The position numbers were made by a program, and so were the translations under genes. 64,000 bases of DNA. Source: DASQUK01 sp963717085. Lineage in GTDB: Bacteria > Actinomycetota > Acidimicrobiia > Acidimicrobiales > VFJN01. Shown one piece after another: positions 46,809-55,645 of the stretch. Position 1 is the stretch's first letter. Each line of letters opens with the position of its first letter. The DNA is taken from NCBI GenBank assembly GCA_963717085.1, contig CAVQVM010000020.1, positions 248,001 through 312,000 of the forward strand, read 5' to 3'. The notes beneath the pieces were generated by a model. It searched no databases. It saw only the letters and a program-made list of their open reading frames with translations, and was not told the origin of the DNA.

Positions 46809-48184
46809 GGCGGGCCCGCGGCGGCCGCGAACTGGTCGGACAGCCAGTCGGCCGGGCGGCGCGCCACGGCCAGCTGCCGTAGCAGCTTCGCCCGTGAGCG
46901 CCGCTCGCCGTCGTCCATTCGCAGTGCCTTCGCCAGCGCGTCGGCCGTCCCGGCCACGTCGAAGGGCTGCACCTGCACCACGGCGTCGCTGAGCTCGTCC
47001 CACACGCCGGCCTCGGTCGACAGGCACACCACCACGTCGCGGTCGTTGACGATCGCGGCTTCCTTGGCGACGAGGTTGAGCCCGTCGCGGATGGGGTTGA
47101 CCAGCACCACGTCGGCACGCCGCAGCACCGCCACCGAGCGCGGGTAGTCGTCGGTGGTGTCGTAGACGATGGGCGTCCACCGGGGAGTGGCCCACCGCTC
47201 GTTGATCACGTCCACCAGGGCCTCGACGTCGCGCTGGTACTCCACATAGGCGGGCACGCCGCTGCGCGACGGGTAGCACGATGCCAGGAACACGACCCGC
47301 TCGCGCCATTCCGGCTGCTGCTCGAGCAGGTCGTCGTAGGCCTGGAACCCGCGCAGCAGGTTCTTGGACAGCTCGATTCGGTCGACGCGGGCGATGACGG
47401 CCCGGTCGCCGACCTGCTCCTCGATCCCGGCGAGGGCGGCCACGCATGCCGGCGACGAGGCGGCGCGCCGCAGGTCGTCGGCGTCGGCGGGCAGCGGGGA
47501 GACGAACGTCGCCGGTGTCAGCGCCAGCGTGGTGCGGCAGCATGCCAGGAAGTCGTCGGCCCAGCGGCGCGAGTGGAAGCCGCAGGCCCGGTGGGCGGCG
47601 AGGCCCGACAACAGCTCACCGCTCACGTGGTTGGGTAGGACCCCCAGCCACGTCGGCGTGGCGAAGGGGGTGTGGCTGAAGTGCACGGCGGCCACGTCGG
47701 GCCTGCGCTCGGCCAGGGCCACGCCCAGCAGGCTGAGGTGGTAGTCCTGCACGAGCACGGCGGCGCCCTCGGGCGCATGCTCGGCCACGGCGTCGGCGAA
47801 GGCCTCGTTGACGTGGCGATACGCGAGCCAGGCGTCCCGCAGGTCGCGGCCGAACGCCGGCGCCCGCGGCAGGTCGTAGAGCCCGTGGTACACGAACCAC
47901 AGGACCTGAGTGCTGACCACGTCGTTGGCCAACCTGAATGCCTCGCGGTCGACGGCCACGAGGTCGACGCGGAAGCCTTCGGCGTCAATCAGTCCCTCGG
48001 CGGCGGCCTCGCGATCGCCCTCGGACATGGCGGCGGCGATCCAGGTCGCTCCCGTGTCCGCCACGACCGGCCGGAGTCCCGAGACGAGTCCTCCAGCCCC
48101 TCGGGTCGCCACCAGATCGCCCCGCTCGTCGTGCCGGAACGACAGGGGGCCGCGGTTGGACACGATGACGACGGGGCGATCCAC
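46805..48184 (-). CDS. otsA: Trehalose-6-phosphate synthase OtsA
   Basis: 459 aa GT20 glycosyltransferase joining a nucleotide-glucose and glucose-6-phosphate. IVSNRGPLSF, VLVQDYHLSLLGVALAERRPDVAAVHFSHTPFATPTWLGVLP, CGFHSRRWADDFL, RVDRIELSKNLLRGFQAYDDLL and NPIRDGLNLVAKEAAIVNDRD follow family order, with the expected Arg and Lys at the phosphate site. GTG 48184 starts at the conserved strand. The sequence suits the actinobacterial OtsA branch. Confidence 0.92.
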   Translation of the reverse strand: MDRPVVIVSNRGPLSFRHDERGDLVATRGAGGLVSGLRPVVADTGATWIAAAMSEGDREAAAEGLIDAEGFRVDLVAVDREAFRLANDVVSTQVLWFVYHGLYDLPRAPAFGRDLRDAWLAYRHVNEAFADAVAEHAPEGAAVLVQDYHLSLLGVALAERRPDVAAVHFSHTPFATPTWLGVLPNHVSGELLSGLAAHRACGFHSRRWADDFLACCRTTLALTPATFVSPLPADADDLRRAASSPACVAALAGIEEQVGDRAVIARVDRIELSKNLLRGFQAYDDLLEQQPEWRERVVFLASCYPSRSGVPAYVEYQRDVEALVDVINERWATPRWTPIVYDTTDDYPRSVAVLRRADVVLVNPIRDGLNLVAKEAAIVNDRDVVVCLSTEAGVWDELSDAVVQVQPFDVAGTADALAKALRMDDGERRSRAKLLRQLAVARRPADWLSDQFAAAAGPP

Positions 48185-48250
48185 GGTCGGTCGAGGCTAG
48201 TGGACCCGGCCGGCCGGCCCGCACGACCGATTGGGCCACACTGTCGCGTC

Positions 48251-49249
48251 ATGCGCGTCGTGGCCGCGCCCGACAAGCTCCGAGGGACCGCCAGCGCCCG
48301 CGACGTGGCGGGGGCCATCGGCCGCGCCGCGGCGGCCGCCGGATGGGCGTGCGACGAGGTGCCGCTGGCGGACGGCGGCGAGGGCACGCTCGAGGTGCTG
48401 GGCGGGCCCAACCGGAGCACGTCAGTGACCGGGCCGCTGGGAGATCCGGTCCAGGCCGAGTGGCGGCTCGACCGGGGCACCGCAGTGATCGAGATGGCGT
48501 GCGCGTCAGGGCTCGCGCTGGTCGGTGGGCCCGACGGCAACGATCCCGTTGCTGCATCGACCGTGGGGACCGGCGAGCTGATCGGCGTCGCCGTCGACAG
48601 CGGGGCGCGCCGGGTGCTGGTGGGCCTGGGTGGATCAGCCACCACCGACGGGGGGCTGGGGGCGTTGCGGGCCCTGTACCCGCTGCACCGGCTGGGTGGG
48701 CTCGAGCTCGTGGCGCTGTGCGATGTCCGTACGCGCTTCGTCGACGCCGCCGAGGTGTTCGCCCCGCAGAAGGGCGCGTCGGCAGCCCAGGTTGAGCTTC
48801 TGCGGCGTCGGCTGGACCGCCTGGCCGACGTCTACCTGTCCGACTACAGGGTCGACGTGCGCGACCTCGCCGGCGCCGGGGCCGCGGGCGGCCTCGGGGG
48901 CGGCCTGGCCGTCGCCGGTGCGTCGCTGGTGCCGGGCTTCGAGGCGCTGGCCTACGAGCTCGACCTCCACGACGTGGTGGAGGGCGCCGACCTGGTCATC
49001 ACGGCCGAGGGGTTCCTCGACCAGCAGTCGTTCGAGGGCAAGGTGGTCGGCGGCGTGGTCGGCCTGGCGGTGCCCCTCGGCGTGCCGTGCGTGGCAGTCG
49101 TCGGCGAGGTCGTGGAGGACCTGGAGCCGCCCGGCAAGGACCTCGAGATCGTGTCGTTGGTGGAGCGGTTCGGCCGCGAGCGCGCCCACGCCGACACGCT
49201 CGCGTGCATCGAGGCCGTCGCCGCGGACGTCCTCGCCGCCAGGCGGTGA
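48251..49249 (+). CDS. glxK: Glycerate kinase (GK-I family)
   Basis: 332 aa; ATP-dependent phosphorylation of glycerate to 2- or 3-phosphoglycerate. APDKLRGTASARDVAGAI, VPLADGGEGTLEVL, GTGELIGVAVDSGARRVLVGLGGSATTDGGLGALRAL, DVRTRFVDAAEVFAPQKGAS, GAGAAGGLGGGLAVAGASLVPGFEAL and ITAEGFLDQQSFEGKV are family blocks. ATG 48251. Its context gives no pathway. Confidence 0.92.
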   Translation: MRVVAAPDKLRGTASARDVAGAIGRAAAAAGWACDEVPLADGGEGTLEVLGGPNRSTSVTGPLGDPVQAEWRLDRGTAVIEMACASGLALVGGPDGNDPVAASTVGTGELIGVAVDSGARRVLVGLGGSATTDGGLGALRALYPLHRLGGLELVALCDVRTRFVDAAEVFAPQKGASAAQVELLRRRLDRLADVYLSDYRVDVRDLAGAGAAGGLGGGLAVAGASLVPGFEALAYELDLHDVVEGADLVITAEGFLDQQSFEGKVVGGVVGLAVPLGVPCVAVVGEVVEDLEPPGKDLEIVSLVERFGRERAHADTLACIEAVAADVLAARR

Positions 49250-49395
49250 AGCGGCGTCCGGCTGTGCGCTATCCGGCGGCCCTGGACGCGGTTCGGGCAC
49301 CCGTCCCAGGACGTGTTCCGGTTCGGCCGGAATGCCGGTCGTCCCGGGCCGGTTGACTACGATCCACCGGCCCTCAGATCACGAAGGACCACTGC

Positions 49396-49671
49396 ATGAG
49401 CGTCTCCGTCCGCATCCCGACCACGCTGCGCACCCTCACGGCGGGCAAGTCCGAGGTGTCGCTAGAGGGAACCAACGTGCGCGACGTGCTCACCAGGCTC
49501 GACCAGGCCCACCCGGGCTTCGCCGACCGGCTGCTCGACGACGACGGCAACCTGCGGCGCTTCGTCAACGTGTTCGTGGCCGACGACGACATCAGGTTCC
49601 TGGATGGCCTCGACACGCCCGTCCCCGACGGTTCCGAGGTGTCGATCATCCCTGCGGTCGCCGGCGGCTGA
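49396..49671 (+). CDS. MoaD/ThiS-family ubiquitin-like sulfur carrier
   Basis: 91 aa beta-grasp protein ending in the Gly-Gly needed for C-terminal thiocarboxylation (IIPAVAGG). LRTLTAGKSEVSLEGTNVRDVLTRLDQAHPGF and NVFVADDDIRFLDGLDTPVPDGSEVSIIPAVAGG resemble mycobacterial CysO and MoaD-like carriers. The cognate cysM/mec or moeZ genes are not adjacent, so the pathway (cysteine, molybdopterin or thiamine) is open. ATG 49396. Confidence 0.85.
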   Translation: MSVSVRIPTTLRTLTAGKSEVSLEGTNVRDVLTRLDQAHPGFADRLLDDDGNLRRFVNVFVADDDIRFLDGLDTPVPDGSEVSIIPAVAGG

Positions 49672-49695
49672 GCCCCCGCAGCCCCCGGCATCCGG

Positions 49696-49722
49696 TTAGC
49701 ACTCACGTGTTGCGAGTGCTGA
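49696..49722. promoter_or_regulatory. CIRCE element 1 (HrcA operator)
   Basis: TTAGCACTC, 9-nt spacer, GAGTGCTGA. It matches the CIRCE consensus TTAGCACTC-N9-GAGTGCTAA except one base. A TTGACT -35-like box follows at 49733. Confidence 0.9.
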
Positions 49723-49740
49723 TCTTAGGTGCTTGACTGG

Positions 49741-49767
49741 CTAGCACTCACATCAATCGAGTGCTAA
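49741..49767. promoter_or_regulatory. CIRCE element 2 (HrcA operator)
   Basis: CTAGCACTC, 9-nt spacer, GAGTGCTAA; one mismatch to the CIRCE consensus. It is 28 nt before the groEL start, so it lies in or next to the core promoter and leader. Two CIRCE sites imply tight heat-shock repression. Confidence 0.9.
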
Positions 49768-49794
49768 CCCCGTGCCCAACGGAGGGATTCAGGG

Positions 49795-51420
49795 ATGCCG
49801 AAGATCATCGCTTTCGACACGGAGGCCCGCCGCAGTCTCGAGTCCGGCATGAACAAGCTGGCCGACGCCGTCCGGGTCACCCTCGGCCCCAAGGGCCGAA
49901 ACGTCGTCCTCGACAAGAAGTGGGGCGCTCCCACCATCACCAACGACGGCGTGTCGATCGCCAAGGAGATCGAGCTCGAAGACCCTTACGAGAACATCGG
50001 GGCCGAGCTGGTCAAGGAAGTCGCCAAGAAGACCGACGACGTCGCCGGCGACGGCACCACCACCGCCACGGTGCTGGCATGGTCGATGGTGCGCGAGGGC
50101 CTGCGCAACGTCGCCGCCGGCGCCAACCCGATGTCGCTGAAGAGGGGCATCGAGGCCGCGGTGGCCGAGGCAGTCGATGCGATCGCCGACGTGGCGGTGG
50201 ACGTCGACTCCAAGGAACAGATCGCCCAGGTGGCCGGCATCTCGGCCGCCGATCCCGAGATCGGCGAGATGATCGCCGAGGCCATCGACAAGGTCGGTAA
50301 GGACGGCGTCATCACCGTCGAGGAGTCACAGACCTTCGGCATGGAGATGGACCTGGTCGAGGGCATGCGCTTCGACAAGGGCTACATCTCGCCCTACTTC
50401 GTCACCGACCCCGACCGGATGGAAGGTGTCCTCGACGACGCCCAGATCCTCATCGTCGGCTCCAAGATCTCCAACGTGCGCGACCTGTTGCCCGTGCTCG
50501 AGAAGGTCATGCAGGCGAGCAAGCCGCTGGTGGTGATCGCCGAGGACGTCGAGGGTGAGGCCTTGGCCACGCTGGTGGTCAACAAGATCCGCGGCACCTT
50601 CAAGTCGGTGGCCGTGAAGGCCCCGGGCTTCGGCGAGCGCCGCAAGGCGATGCTGCAGGACATTGCCATCCTCACCGGCGGTCAGGTCATCACTGAAGAG
50701 GTGGGCCTCAAGCTCGAGAACACCACCCTCGACCTGCTGGGCCAGGCGAAGAAGGTGATCGTCACGAAGGACGAGACGACCCTCGTCGAGGGTGCCGGGT
50801 CCGAGGACGAGATCAAGGGTCGCATCCAGCAGATCAAGAACGAGATCGACAACACCGACTCCGACTACGACCGCGAGAAGCTCCAGGAGCGCCTTGCCAA
50901 GCTGTCGGGTGGGGTCGCGGTGCTGAAGGTCGGCGCCGCCACCGAGGTCGAGCTCAAGGAGAAGAAGCACCGCATCGAGGACGCGGTGTCCACCACCAAG
51001 GCCGCCATCGAGGAAGGCGTCGTCGCCGGGGGTGGCGTGACGCTCCTGCGGGCGCAGTCCAAGGTCAACGAGCTGGTCAACAGCCTGTCTGGCGACGAGT
51101 CCACGGGTGCCCGCATCGTCTCCCGGTCGCTCGAGGAGCCGCTCAAGCAGATCGCCGTCAACGCCGGCCACGAGGGCGGCGTGGTGGCCGAGCGGGTCCG
51201 GGCGCTCGACGGTGTGTCCGAGGGCCTCAACGCCGCCACCGGTGAGTACGAGGACCTGACCAAGGCCGGCATCATCGACGCCGCCAAAGTCACCCGTTCG
51301 GCGCTGCAGAACGCGGCCTCGATCGCAGCGCTGTTCCTCACCACCGAGGCCGTCATCGCCGACAAGCCCGAGGAGAAGGGCGCCCCGGCGATGCCCGGCG
51401 GTGGCATGGAGGACTTCTAA
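49795..51420 (+). CDS. groL: 60-kDa chaperonin GroEL
   Basis: 541 aa ATP-dependent chaperonin. VTLGPKGRNVVLDKKWGAPTITNDGVSIAKEIELEDPYENIGAELVKEVAKKTDDVAGDGTTTATVLA carries the ATP-site residues; the C-terminus ends APAMPGGGMEDF, a Gly/Met tail like that of the general folding paralogue. ATG 49795 follows GGAGGG. Two CIRCE sites precede it. No groES is next to it; another groESL operon may be elsewhere. Confidence 0.97.
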   Translation: MPKIIAFDTEARRSLESGMNKLADAVRVTLGPKGRNVVLDKKWGAPTITNDGVSIAKEIELEDPYENIGAELVKEVAKKTDDVAGDGTTTATVLAWSMVREGLRNVAAGANPMSLKRGIEAAVAEAVDAIADVAVDVDSKEQIAQVAGISAADPEIGEMIAEAIDKVGKDGVITVEESQTFGMEMDLVEGMRFDKGYISPYFVTDPDRMEGVLDDAQILIVGSKISNVRDLLPVLEKVMQASKPLVVIAEDVEGEALATLVVNKIRGTFKSVAVKAPGFGERRKAMLQDIAILTGGQVITEEVGLKLENTTLDLLGQAKKVIVTKDETTLVEGAGSEDEIKGRIQQIKNEIDNTDSDYDREKLQERLAKLSGGVAVLKVGAATEVELKEKKHRIEDAVSTTKAAIEEGVVAGGGVTLLRAQSKVNELVNSLSGDESTGARIVSRSLEEPLKQIAVNAGHEGGVVAERVRALDGVSEGLNAATGEYEDLTKAGIIDAAKVTRSALQNAASIAALFLTTEAVIADKPEEKGAPAMPGGGMEDF

Positions 51421-51455
51421 GCTTCACCCCGCGGCGTCGCGGGATCGACCACCAC

Positions 51456-51488
51456 GAGGGGGGACCCGGCAGGGTCCCCCCTCGTTCC
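51456..51488 (+). terminator. Rho-independent terminator after groEL
   Basis: Perfect 12-bp stem GAGGGGGGACCC (51456-51467) with GGGTCCCCCCTC (51472-51483), tetraloop GGCA, then GTTCC. Located 36 nt after the groEL stop. Confidence 0.75.
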
Positions 51489-51551
51489 GTCTCCGCGGCG
51501 TCGCAATCCCCTGGGGGCAACCCTGGGGGGTGCCGGTACCGTGGGCGGCTC

Positions 51552-52214
51552 ATGGACGGGACCCGGATCGTGCTGGTGCGGCACGGCGAATCGCGTGCCC
51601 AGGAGCTGGGCATCGTGGGTGGCCACGCCGGTTGCCGCGGGCTCTCGGCGACGGGCCGCCTGCAGGTGGAGGCGCTGCGCGACCGCTGGAAGGCGACCGG
51701 AGAGCTGGGCGAGGTGTCGGCGCTCTACGCCAGCGTGATGCCGCGAGCGGTGGAGACCGCCGAGGTGCTGGCACCGGCCCTGGGCGCCCCGGACGTGGTG
51801 CTGGACTGTGACCTGTGCGAGCACCACCCCGGGGAAGGCGATGGGCTGCCCTGGAACGAGTACGACCGGCTCTATCCGTTCCCCGACGGCGGTTGGCACC
51901 CGGACCTTCGGCGCGATCCCGGCGGCGAGACCTGGCGGGAGATGGCCGATCGGGTCGCCACCGGGATCGATCGCCTGGTCGAGCGGCACGGGGGGACGAC
52001 GGTCGTGGTCGCCTGCCACGGCGGCGTGATCGTCCATAGCATGATCCGCTGGCTCGGCATCGGCGAGGACAACGGGCGCGAGCGAGCGTGGTTCAGCCCC
52101 GAGAACGCCTCGATCACCGAGTGGCGCCACGGCGCCAACCCCTATCGCGACCGGTCGATCTCCTGGGAGCTGGCGCGCTTCAACGACCGGGCGCACCTGG
52201 TCGGCCTCTTCTAG
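51552..52214 (+). CDS. Histidine phosphatase superfamily protein
   Basis: 220 aa, phosphoglycerate-mutase-like. RHG motif in IVLVRHGESRAQE, second-His region VVVACHGGVIVHSMI, and Glu in DLCEHHPGEGDGLPWNE. All catalytic residues are present, so it is an active small-molecule or nucleotide phosphatase; the substrate cannot be deduced. ATG 51552. It precedes the convergent DUF983 gene. Confidence 0.88.
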   Translation: MDGTRIVLVRHGESRAQELGIVGGHAGCRGLSATGRLQVEALRDRWKATGELGEVSALYASVMPRAVETAEVLAPALGAPDVVLDCDLCEHHPGEGDGLPWNEYDRLYPFPDGGWHPDLRRDPGGETWREMADRVATGIDRLVERHGGTTVVVACHGGVIVHSMIRWLGIGEDNGRERAWFSPENASITEWRHGANPYRDRSISWELARFNDRAHLVGLF

Positions 52215-52235
52215 CCGAGCCCGCCTGGGACGGCC

Positions 52236-52697
52236 CTACGCCTCGTGATGCTGGGCCGGCGGGATCCACCGCGGGTCCACGTCGTCGTCCGGCTCGAGCG
52301 GTCGCATCGCGAGGTCGATGGCGCTCCACAGCGTCTTGGACACGGGAAAGAACGCAAGCGGGACGATGAGGGCGGTCGCCACCACGGCCGCGATCGCGGG
52401 GGCGGCGGGTCCCGGGTGGGTGGCGAGGAAGCCGGCGACGACGGCGGTCAGGACGGCGCCGGTGGTGACGATCGTGTTGATGCCCAGGGCGCCCAGCCAG
52501 TGTCCCTCGATCCTTTCCAGCCGGAAGCCGCAGCGAGGGCAGCGCTCGCGGATGATGAACCAGTGGCGGAACAGCCGTCCCCCTCCACACACCGGGCAGT
52601 GCAGGGTGAGCCCGCGGGCCAGCAGGCGGGGAACTGTCAGCGGCGGCGGCTCGGGCGCTTCCCCCACGGGCAGAGCATGCCGCGGGCGAGCTGGCAC
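52236..52697 (-). CDS. DUF983 membrane protein
   Basis: 153 aa with two Cys-x2-Cys zinc-ribbon halves (LHCPVCGGGRLFRHW and RCPRCGFRLERIEGHW) and two following membrane helices (about 70-90 and 100-122). The family is of unknown function. The start is uncertain: GTG 52697 lies inside the tandem repeat, GTG 52667 just outside; no ribosome site favours either. A basic frame coming through the repeat array overlaps it, so coupling is possible. Confidence 0.75.
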   Translation of the reverse strand: MPARPRHALPVGEAPEPPPLTVPRLLARGLTLHCPVCGGGRLFRHWFIIRERCPRCGFRLERIEGHWLGALGINTIVTTGAVLTAVVAGFLATHPGPAAPAIAAVVATALIVPLAFFPVSKTLWSAIDLAMRPLEPDDDVDPRWIPPAQHHEA

Positions 52698-52999
52698 TCG
52701 CGCCGTCGGCCTCCTCGCACTTCAGGTCTCCGGTGGGGCTGCGCCCCACACCCATCGCCGCCGGGCGAGCTGGCGCTCGCGCCGTCGGCCTGCCGCGCTC
52801 GCTTCGCTCGCACTTCAGGTCTCCGGTGGGGCTGCGCCCCACACCCATCGCCGCCGGGCGAGCTGGCGCTCGCGCCGTCGGCCTGCCGCGCTCGCTTCGC
52901 TCGCACTTCAGGTCTCCGGTGGGGCTGCGCCCCACACCCATCGCCGCCGGGCGAGCTGGCGCTCGCGCCGTCGGCCTGCCGCGCTCGCTTCGCTCGCAC
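52637..52999 (-). CDS. Repeat-encoded frame of 31-aa units before DUF983
   Basis: A 120-codon minus-strand frame made of three consecutive 31-aa units (each VRAKRARQADGASASS... through ...GCGAQPHRRPE) and a degenerate fourth. It ends 31-61 nt inside the DUF983 coding region. The unit peptide matches the mini-ORF at 15773. Each unit carries a GTG with a CGGAG about 8 nt before it. Whether any product is made is unknown. Confidence 0.3.
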   Translation of the reverse strand: MRAKRARQADGASASSPGGDGCGAQPHRRPEVRAKRARQADGASASSPGGDGCGAQPHRRPEVRAKRARQADGASASSPGGDGCGAQPHRRPEVRGGRRRECQLARGMLCPWGKRPSRRR

Positions 53000-53004
53000 T
53001 TCAG
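52683..53004 (-). repeat. Tandem array of the 93-bp coupling repeat
   Basis: Four head-to-tail units: 52683-52761 (79 bp, shortened), 52762-52854 and 52855-52947 (93 bp each, nearly identical), 52948-53004 (partial). 93 bp is 31 codons, and several frames stay open on both strands. The array is upstream of DUF983 on the minus strand and upstream of the secreted hydrolase on the plus strand. The near-identity of the units indicates recent expansion. Confidence 0.9.
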
Positions 53005-53044
53005 ATACCGTCCTGTATCCAATCGTCGTGGATGGGGGTCAGCG

Positions 53045-55132
53045 ATGATGATCGGACGCAGGGGGCGCGCTCGCCGAACGCTCGTGGCGCTGACCGCCGG
53101 GCTGATCGCCGCGAGCGCGGCCGTGCCCGCGGTGTCGGCATATCCGGGTGACCGGGCCGGCCAAGGCCGGGGCGAGGGCCGCTATCCCTACGCCGGCTCG
53201 ATCGCGGTGGACCTGCCGACCGATCCCCAGACCTGCGATCCCCTGGGCGGTGCCCGTTGTCTCCTGCCGTTCCCGAACGACTACTTCACCGTGCGCGACC
53301 GTTCCGCCGAGACGGGCCGGCGCGTCGACCTCGCCGCCGCCGCCACGCCAGCCAACGCCGCCGGCGTCCACATCGATCCGACCGAGCTCAATCGCAACGA
53401 CGGGTTCTCGCCAGGGTCGGCGCTGGTCGCCCTGCTGCCCGGCATCGACCTTGCGGCCAGCGGCGCGGCCCCGATCACCGACATGGGCAGCTCCCTGGAC
53501 CGCGACGCACCGATCGTCGTCATCGACGCCAAGACCGGCAGGCGGCACCCCTACTGGGCCGAGTTCGACAGCCGGGCCCCCGACGACGCCCACCGGCTCC
53601 TGTTCGTTCGCCCGGCCAAGAGCTTCCGCGAGGGCCATCGTTACATCGTTGCGATCCGTAACGTCGTCGACGGCGCCGGGCAGCCGGTCCAGCCGTCCGA
53701 CGTCTTCCGCGCCTACCGCGACCGGCTCGACACCCGCATCGATGCCATCGAGGGCAGGCGTGCCCACATGGACGACCTGTTCCGCCGCCTCCGTCGGGCC
53801 GGGGTCGCTCGTGACGGACTCGTGCTGGCCTGGGACTTCACGGTCGCTAGCGGTGAGAACCTCTCCGAGCGCCTCCTGGCCATGCGCGACGACGCCTTCC
53901 GGGAGCTGGGCACGGCCGCGCCCCGCTTCACGGTGACCGGCAACGTGCCCAGCACCCGGGCCAACCTGGCGCGCGAGGTGTCGGGCACGTTCGAGGTCCC
54001 CAACTACCTCACTGGCAGCGGCGGGCCCGGCGCGCTGCTCAACAACGGCAACGGGCCGGAGAGCTCCCCCATCCCCGCCCGCAACGGCACGTACACCGCC
54101 CGGTTCATCTGCGCCATCCCGACGTCGGCGGTCGGCGCGGACGGCAGCGCCAACCCGACCCGGATGATGCTCTACGGCCACGGCCTGCTCGGGTCGGCCC
54201 GCGAGGCGCTCGGGGCCAGCTCCCGCTACGCCGGCGTCACCAACACCACCACGTGCGCCACCTGGTGGATCGGGATGTCCGAGGAGGACATCGGCGTGGT
54301 GCTGCAGGCGCTGGGTGACATGTCGGCGTTCCGCAGCCTTCCCGACCGCCTGCAGCAGTCGATGCTCAACTTCCTGTTCCTCGGCCGGCTGATGAAGCAT
54401 CCGGACGGGTTCTCGTCGGATCCGGCGTTCCAGGCCGGCGACGGCACGCCGCTGCTCGACCAGCGCAACCTCACGTTCAACGGCGTGAGCCAGGGCGGCA
54501 TCCTCGGCGGCGCGCTCAGCGCCGTCGCCCAGGACTGGACGCGATCGTTCCTCGGCGTGCCCGCGATGAACTACTCGACGCTGCTCGACCGCAGCGTCGA
54601 CTTCGACCCCTTCAGCGTGGTGTTCGATCCCAACTATCCCGACTGGGTGGACCGCCAGCTCGCCATCCTGCTGGCGCAGATGCTGTGGGACCGGGGCGAG
54701 AACGACGGCTACGCGCAGCACCTGACCGACAACCCGTACCGGCGGACCCCGAAGCATCGGGTGATGCTGTACGAGGCGTTCGGCGATCATCAGGTGGCGA
54801 ACGTCGCCACCGAGGTGATGGCGCGCACGATCGACGCCGAGCTGCGGGTGCCGGCCCTGGCCCCAGGGCGCAGTCCCGACGTGGCGCCGTTCTGGGGCAT
54901 CGACACGACCGGGCGCCTGCCCGACAGCCGCGGCTCGTACCTGGTGGTGTGGGACTTCGGCACCCCGGCCCCGCCGTTGGGGAACGTCCCCAACCGGGCC
55001 GGCACCGATCCGCACGGTCAGGGCCGTGACCAGCTCGAGGTGCTGACGCTGGCGACCACGTTCCTCGAACAGGGCCGGCTGGTCGACACCTGTGGTGGCG
55101 GGCCCTGCCAGACCCTGCCCCCACAGGGCTGA
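53045..55132 (+). CDS. Secreted alpha/beta-hydrolase-like protein
   Basis: 695 aa. Signal peptide (about 5-32, ending VSAYPGD), then a beta-rich N-terminal half (CLLPFPNDYFTVRD, RHPYWAEFDSRA) and a hydrolase-like half with LYGHGLLGSA (oxyanion region), nucleophile elbow GVSQGGILGG, and late Asp and His candidates in MLYEAFGDHQVANVATEVMART. It resembles secreted lipase/esterase-type proteins of actinobacteria and myxobacteria. ATG 53045 is chosen because the frame before it is only repeat sequence. Substrate unknown. Confidence 0.7.
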   Translation: MMIGRRGRARRTLVALTAGLIAASAAVPAVSAYPGDRAGQGRGEGRYPYAGSIAVDLPTDPQTCDPLGGARCLLPFPNDYFTVRDRSAETGRRVDLAAAATPANAAGVHIDPTELNRNDGFSPGSALVALLPGIDLAASGAAPITDMGSSLDRDAPIVVIDAKTGRRHPYWAEFDSRAPDDAHRLLFVRPAKSFREGHRYIVAIRNVVDGAGQPVQPSDVFRAYRDRLDTRIDAIEGRRAHMDDLFRRLRRAGVARDGLVLAWDFTVASGENLSERLLAMRDDAFRELGTAAPRFTVTGNVPSTRANLAREVSGTFEVPNYLTGSGGPGALLNNGNGPESSPIPARNGTYTARFICAIPTSAVGADGSANPTRMMLYGHGLLGSAREALGASSRYAGVTNTTTCATWWIGMSEEDIGVVLQALGDMSAFRSLPDRLQQSMLNFLFLGRLMKHPDGFSSDPAFQAGDGTPLLDQRNLTFNGVSQGGILGGALSAVAQDWTRSFLGVPAMNYSTLLDRSVDFDPFSVVFDPNYPDWVDRQLAILLAQMLWDRGENDGYAQHLTDNPYRRTPKHRVMLYEAFGDHQVANVATEVMARTIDAELRVPALAPGRSPDVAPFWGIDTTGRLPDSRGSYLVVWDFGTPAPPLGNVPNRAGTDPHGQGRDQLEVLTLATTFLEQGRLVDTCGGGPCQTLPPQG

Positions 55133-55159
55133 CGCGCAGCGTCGGGTACGGTCAGCGCC

Positions 55160-55645
55160 GTGAGCCCGCCCGCGCATCCGGACCTCGCGCCATTGGCCGC
55201 CCTGCTCGGCACCTGGCGGGGCGAGGGCGAGGGCAGCTATCCGACCATCGAGCCCTTCCACTACTCCGAGGAGATCAGCTTCACGCAGGTGGGCAAGCCG
55301 TTCCTGGCGTACCGGCAGGCGACCGTCAACCTGGCGACGGGCCTGCCGGCGCACGCCGAGGCCGGATACTGGCGGCCGGCTGGAGAGGGGCGGGTGGAGC
55401 TGGTGATGGCGCACCCGACCGGCGTCGTCGAGATCGAGGAGGGGACGGTCGAGGCCCTGGCGGACGGCGTCCGGCTCCACCTCTCGTCGACGGCGGTGGC
55501 CTGCTCCGGCACCGCCAAATCGGTACAGACCCTCCAGCGCGACGTCGAGGTGGTCGGCGACACCCTTCGCTACGACCTGGCGATGGGTGCGGTGGGCCAG
55601 CCCCACCAGCACCACTTGAACGCCACCTTGCGCCGCGTGACCTGA
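55160..55645 (+). CDS. Nitrobindin family heme-binding protein
   Basis: 161 aa ten-stranded barrel that binds ferric heme and reacts with peroxynitrite or NO in characterised homologues. N-terminal GTWRGEGEGSYPTIEPF and C-terminal PHQHHLNATLRRV (heme-ligand His region) are diagnostic of the nitrobindin/THAP4 C-terminal family. GTG 55160. It stands just after the secreted hydrolase gene but with no functional link. Confidence 0.88.
   Translation: MSPPAHPDLAPLAALLGTWRGEGEGSYPTIEPFHYSEEISFTQVGKPFLAYRQATVNLATGLPAHAEAGYWRPAGEGRVELVMAHPTGVVEIEEGTVEALADGVRLHLSSTAVACSGTAKSVQTLQRDVEVVGDTLRYDLAMGAVGQPHQHHLNATLRRVT

Noticed and set aside
48198..48204. Another CTAG element end next to otsA
   Set aside because: CTAGTGG is present, but the following bases do not match either element arm well and no partner arm is found.
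52683..53004. CRISPR array
   Set aside because: The 93-bp units abut directly; there are no variable spacers and no cas genes nearby.
52733..55132. A 799-aa hydrolase with three N-terminal repeats
   Set aside because: The extension is just the intergenic repeat read in an open frame; a normal signal peptide begins at 53045.
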